From JAIVJZ01 sp035296385 (lineage in GTDB: Bacteria; Acidobacteriota; Blastocatellia; Pyrinomonadales; Pyrinomonadaceae): a stretch of DNA of 10,448 nt. Every line of letters starts with the position of its first letter. Position 1 is the first letter of the stretch. The notes beneath the pieces are model-generated. The model was not told where the DNA came from, made no database searches, and was given only the letters and a program-made list of their open reading frames with translations. The DNA is taken from assembly GCA_035296385.1 (NCBI GenBank), contig DATHBB010000184.1:1-10448 (forward strand), written 5' to 3'. Positions 7,057 through 10,448 of the stretch are shown in pieces. The translations under genes and the position numbers were made by a program.

Positions 7057-9236
7057 TGCATTGCTTGCCCTGTGCGCAGGGAGTCGCGTATGCGGAAGGT
7101 GGCGCGCGTGGTGGCGGCCAGATCGTCGAGCGCGATGGGCGCGGGCGTGTCTTCCCTGACCATTGCGCAGACGGCGCGCACCTCTTCGGCCTGCCCTTTG
7201 TCCTGCGCGCGCAGTTTCGGCTGGCGGCGTTCGCGCCCGCCCGCGTAAAGCGCGGCGGTGCGGAAGTCGTCTATGACGAAAGTTTTGCCGCCGCCGAAAA
7301 CTTCTATGCGCTCTTTCGGGAGCGCGCGGTCGCCCTCTGCGAGATAGGCGATGGTTCCGTTCGAGCCGTCGCTGAAACGAAGCGTGATCATCGCCGAATC
7401 TTCGGGGATGATCTCCTCGTTGCGACTGGCAACCGCTTCGGCGTAGACGCGCACGGTTAAAGCTCCGGTCAAGAACTGCATCAGGTCTATGAAGTGGCAG
7501 ACTTCGCCGATGATGCGCCCGCCGCCTTCGCGCGGGTCCTGAATCCAGTGCGAGCGCGGGATGCGTCCGGCGTTGACTCTGTACAGGATCGAGAGCGGTT
7601 CGCGGCGCGCGGCGAACACTTCCGCGCACGCGCGTGCGTGCGGCGAGAAGCGTCGGTTGAAGCCGACCATCAACGAAGCGCGCGACTCGCGCGCCGCATC
7701 GATCACGCCGTCCAACTCTTCATCATTCAGCGCGAGCGGTTTTTCGACGAAGACGTGCCGCCCCGCTTCGAGCGCGCGGCGTGCGAGCGCGGTGTGAGTG
7801 TCGTGGCGTGTGGCGACGACGACGAGGTTCGCGCCCTCGTCCGCGATCACATCTTCCGCGCTCGCGAGGATGCGCGCGAAGTCGTACTTCTCGCCGATGC
7901 CGCGCGCGGAGATGCCCGAAGCCGTCGCGATTGCGTGGAAGGATGCGCCCTGCGCTTTGAAGTTCGGCAGCAGAAACTTCTGCGCGTAAGACCCCGCGCC
8001 GATCATGCCGACGCGCACCGATGATGCTGCTGCCGCTGTCGTCGCCTGTGCTTGCGCGTTGTCGCGAGTTAAGGCGTGAGGGCGACGTTCGATGCTCCGC
8101 ATGAGTTCGCGCTCCGTGTCATAACCGAGCACGACGCCGAGATAAGGTTCTTTCGTTTCGCCCGCGATCAAGCTGTAGGCGCGCTCGCCGTCTTCGATGG
8201 AAAACCTGTGCGTGATGAGCGGCGCGACGCTGACGCTGCCCGCCGCGACGAGATCGAGGAAGGCTTCGATGTTGCGCCCTTCCGTCCAGCGCACGTATGC
8301 AAACGGGTAGTCGTGGCCGCGCTCCTCGTATTCCGCGTCGTAGCGACCCGGCCCGTATGACATCGAAACTTTGAGCGTCAGTTCGCGCTCGTAATAAATC
8401 TTGCGCGGCACGTTCATCCCGACGAGGCCGACGGCGACGACGCGCCCTTTCAGACGCGAAATCTCGCCCGCGAGTTCTACCGGTTGATCCGACGAGGTCG
8501 CCGCCGTAATCAACACGGCATCCGCGCCGCGACCGCGCGACCATTCCATCACAGCCTGCACCGTCTCACCATTCGACACGACGCCGTCGTCCGCGCCGAG
8601 CCTGCGCGCCAGCGCGACTTTCGACGCGTCCAGATCAATGCCGAAGACGCGGCAGCCGTTCGCCTTCAAGAGTTGGACGGTGAGTTGACCGAGCAGGCCG
8701 AGTCCGACGACGACGACTGATTCGCCGAGCGTCGGTTCGGCGAGCCGCACGCCTTGCAGCGCGATTGCGCCGAGCGTGCCGAACGCGGCGGCCTCGAAGT
8801 CAACGGCGTCGGGCACGCGCACGCACAAGTTTTTCGGCACGGACAAAACTTCCGCGTGCGAGGCGAAGCCCGCGCCCGCGCAGGCGACGCGGTCGCCCAC
8901 GCGAAAATCCGTCACATCGTCGCCCGCGCCCACGACGATTCCGGCGGCGCTGTAGCCGAGCGCGTTCGCCGCGTTCAGTTTCGTCTGCACGGCTGTGAAG
9001 GTGTTCGCCAGGCCTTCGCGCTGCGCTTTCTGGATAACCTGGCGGACGAGGTCGGGACGCTCGCGTGCTTTGCCGATGAGACTCTTGCGACCGAGTTCGA
9101 CGGCCATGCGCTCCGTGCCCGCGCTGATGAGCGAAGCGGCGGTGCGCACCAGCACGCGCCCGTGCTGCGCGACGGGGGGCGGCACGTCTGCGACCGTCAC
9201 CTCGCCCGTCTTGTAGTTTTGCAGAATCTGTTTCAT
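7038..9236 (-). CDS. Bi-domain oxidoreductase: medium-chain dehydrogenase fused to Gfo/Idh/MocA domain
   Basis: The 732-residue protein joins two NAD(P)-dependent enzymes. Residues 1-372 form a medium-chain dehydrogenase/reductase: GYSAAGIVVGAG (94-105), VGDRVACAGAGFASHAE (113-129) and Rossmann loop GLGLLGQ (178-184), with acidic D201 at the end of the next strand. The usual zinc-binding GxCGTD is replaced by ISAGTE (37-42), so this half looks zinc-independent. An Ala/Gln/Thr-rich linker (about 392-406) leads to a Gfo/Idh/MocA domain at 407-725 with GAGSYAQKF (413-421), ATRHDTH (475-481) and the active-site EKP (498-500). Such fusions occur in polysaccharide loci, where the likely job is oxidation or reduction of a nucleotide-linked or glycan sugar; the substrate is unknown. 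Its ATG overlaps the glycosyltransferase stop as ATGA, implying coupling. The last residues VTGDK and the stop are read from the inverted repeat, so the native C-terminus may have been altered. Confidence 0.9.
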   Translation of the reverse strand: MKQILQNYKTGEVTVADVPPPVAQHGRVLVRTAASLISAGTERMAVELGRKSLIGKARERPDLVRQVIQKAQREGLANTFTAVQTKLNAANALGYSAAGIVVGAGDDVTDFRVGDRVACAGAGFASHAEVLSVPKNLCVRVPDAVDFEAAAFGTLGAIALQGVRLAEPTLGESVVVVGLGLLGQLTVQLLKANGCRVFGIDLDASKVALARRLGADDGVVSNGETVQAVMEWSRGRGADAVLITAATSSDQPVELAGEISRLKGRVVAVGLVGMNVPRKIYYERELTLKVSMSYGPGRYDAEYEERGHDYPFAYVRWTEGRNIEAFLDLVAAGSVSVAPLITHRFSIEDGERAYSLIAGETKEPYLGVVLGYDTERELMRSIERRPHALTRDNAQAQATTAAAASSVRVGMIGAGSYAQKFLLPNFKAQGASFHAIATASGISARGIGEKYDFARILASAEDVIADEGANLVVVATRHDTHTALARRALEAGRHVFVEKPLALNDEELDGVIDAARESRASLMVGFNRRFSPHARACAEVFAARREPLSILYRVNAGRIPRSHWIQDPREGGGRIIGEVCHFIDLMQFLTGALTVRVYAEAVASRNEEIIPEDSAMITLRFSDGSNGTIAYLAEGDRALPKERIEVFGGGKTFVIDDFRTAALYAGGRERRQPKLRAQDKGQAEEVRAVCAMVREDTPAPIALDDLAATTRATFRIRDSLRTGQAMQVTGDK

Positions 9237-10372
9237 GCCTTCGCTGCGACCATTTGATTATATATTTCCAGATACTCGGGTGCTACGACTGCGGCGGTGA
9301 ACGCGCGCGCGAGTTCGATATTGTTGCGACGCATCGAGGCGCGCGTGTCGGGTCGGTCGAGCAGGTACGCGATCTTTTCCGCGAGCATCTGCGGGTTTCG
9401 CGGTGCGACCCAGAGGCAGTTGTCCGGTTCGCTCAAGTAGTCTGCGGCGGCGCGTATGCGCGTCGTGATGACGGGCAGACCGGCGGCGACGGATTTGAAA
9501 ATGACCATCGGGAAACCTTCGTAATGATATGTCGGGAAGACGAGCGCGGTGCTGCCCGCATAAAACTCCGCCGTCTCAGCTTCCGGCACGTAGCCGAAAA
9601 AACGCACGCGCTCATTTAACTTCAAACGCGCCGCCGACGCCTCCGCCGACGCGCGCGCCTCGCCGTCGCCCAGACACAACAACTCGAAGGCGCGCCCCGC
9701 GTCGCGCAAGACGGCGCACGCGTCGAGCACGTCCGACAAACCTTTGGCCGGAATGAAACGCGCGATGAAAAGCAGCAGCGGCGTCTCCGCATCAACGCCC
9801 AATTTCGCGCGCAAGTTCGACGGTTGCGTCGCAACGTCGTCCGCGCCCGCGACGACGTTTTTCACGACGAAGAGTTTGCGCCGGTCAACACCCGCGCGCG
9901 CGAAGTTCTCGCGTTCTTCTGACGATAGCAGCCCGATGCCGTCGGCGCGCGCGAGCACGAACCGCACGAGAGCGCGGCGCGCGGGCGAACGCGTCTCAAA
10001 GAGCGCGGCGTCCGAGCCGTGAAACTTCAGGAAGATTTTCGCGCGTGTGGGGCGCAGGAGTCGGATGGTCGCGGCGTCGCGCATGAGCGCCATCGTGTCG
10101 AACGAAGTGTTCAGGTGAACGATGTCGAACTTTGATGCGCGCAATCGTCGGCGCAACTGCCGCGCCGTTCTCGTGACGCGCGCGACGCGCTCGGCGAGAG
10201 TCGTGCGTCCCAACTTTTCGCCGTAGACGTAAGTTTCTTCCGCGACCTCCGCGCCGAGCCTGCGCAACTCCGCCGCGAAGGGCGGTTCGCAAGCCGCAGG
10301 CCCGCCCAGAGATTCGCGGTCGGGCATCCCCATCAATACGCGCACGCGTGAAGTTTCCTGTTCATCAGACAA
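9233..10372 (-). CDS. Glycosyltransferase family 4 (GT-B fold, CapM/RfaB-like)
   Basis: This is a 379-residue GT-B glycosyltransferase. The N-terminal acceptor domain has GGPA (23-26), DIVHLNTS (83-90) and KFHGSD (116-121). The donor domain has LLLFIARFIPAKGLSDVLDA (199-218), LLCLGDGE (231-238), VRFFGYVPEAE (256-266) and EGFPMVIFKSVAAGLPVITT (285-304). It should transfer a sugar from a nucleotide donor to a lipid-linked or growing glycan at the inner face of the membrane; donor and acceptor are not predictable. The second Glu of the EX7E motif is Lys293 (AAA), an unusual change next to the sugar-nucleotide site. The TTG at 10372 is the longest start but has no ribosome-binding site. A GTG at 10345 follows AGGA by about 10 nt and would begin directly at the first beta strand (RVLMGMPD), so it is a good alternative. 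The stop overlaps the oxidoreductase ATG. Confidence 0.9.
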   Translation of the reverse strand: MSDEQETSRVRVLMGMPDRESLGGPAACEPPFAAELRRLGAEVAEETYVYGEKLGRTTLAERVARVTRTARQLRRRLRASKFDIVHLNTSFDTMALMRDAATIRLLRPTRAKIFLKFHGSDAALFETRSPARRALVRFVLARADGIGLLSSEERENFARAGVDRRKLFVVKNVVAGADDVATQPSNLRAKLGVDAETPLLLFIARFIPAKGLSDVLDACAVLRDAGRAFELLCLGDGEARASAEASAARLKLNERVRFFGYVPEAETAEFYAGSTALVFPTYHYEGFPMVIFKSVAAGLPVITTRIRAAADYLSEPDNCLWVAPRNPQMLAEKIAYLLDRPDTRASMRRNNIELARAFTAAVVAPEYLEIYNQMVAAKA

Positions 10373-10394
10373 TCAAGTAGTTGATTCGACTATA
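10371..10394 (-). promoter_or_regulatory. Possible promoter -10 box and small palindrome upstream of the glycosyltransferase
   Basis: On the minus strand TATAGT (10394-10389) resembles a -10 hexamer. A start point near 10382 would give a leader of about 37 nt to the GTG at 10345. No good -35 box is visible. A perfect 6-bp palindrome, AATCAA-GTAG-TTGATT (10371-10386), lies just downstream and could bind a regulator. It overlaps the annotated TTG start. Both are weak calls made by eye. Confidence 0.25.
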
Positions 10395-10416
10395 GCGAGT
10401 CGCGATTCAGTTCGGA

Positions 10417-10448
10417 CTCACCGCAGAGACGCAGAGAGTGGCGCAGAG
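10417..10448. repeat. CGCAGAGA-type intergenic repeat, cut by the window edge
   Basis: The plus strand carries CTCACCGCAGAGACGCAGAG followed by another GCAGAG copy at the edge. On the minus strand it reads CTCTGCGTCTCTGCGGTGAG. From general knowledge, nearly this sequence recurs between genes in many unrelated bacterial genomes, including cyanobacteria and Acidobacteriota. It lies upstream of the glycosyltransferase and continues beyond the window, so its full extent is unknown. No function is established. Confidence 0.55.

Overview
The window is high-GC bacterial DNA with many GCG/CGC-rich codons. It reads as part of a surface-polysaccharide (capsule, exopolysaccharide or O-antigen type) gene cluster with an immune-type gene set into it. 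Five genes run leftward on the minus strand. In transcription order they are a GT4 glycosyltransferase (9233-10372), a two-domain oxidoreductase (7038-9236), an AsnB-type amidotransferase/synthetase (4984-6960), a class I SAM methyltransferase (920-1834), and a UDP-glucuronate 4-epimerase-type NAD-dependent epimerase that runs off the left edge (1-923). Two junctions are translationally tight: ATGA between glycosyltransferase and oxidoreductase, and TTGA between methyltransferase and epimerase.

The one plus-strand gene, at 2173-4950, encodes a 925-residue protein with an N-terminal TIR domain, a STAND/NB-ARC-like NTPase core and C-terminal TPR-like helical repeats. This is the layout of bacterial NLR-like immune proteins. 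It lies between the asnB-like and methyltransferase genes, divergent from the methyltransferase gene and convergent with asnB (33 bp between stop codons). Its TPR half looks AT-richer than its TIR and NTPase half and than the flanking genes.

Two non-coding elements stand out. A 28-bp perfect inverted repeat built from GTGACAGGTGACAA-type units (6969-7056) fills the asnB/oxidoreductase gap and supplies the oxidoreductase stop codon. A CGCAGAGA-type repeat sits at the right edge (10417-10448), upstream of the glycosyltransferase. Both look like dispersed intergenic repeats.

No rRNA, tRNA, CRISPR array, transposase or integrase is visible. The taxon cannot be fixed from sequence alone. The composition, gene mix and repeats would fit Acidobacteriota (for example a Blastocatellia-like lineage), but that is an inference. 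The likely joint role of the minus-strand genes is making and modifying nucleotide sugars, then assembling a glycan. The TIR protein is most simply read as a stand-alone defence gene carried in a variable surface-glycan locus.
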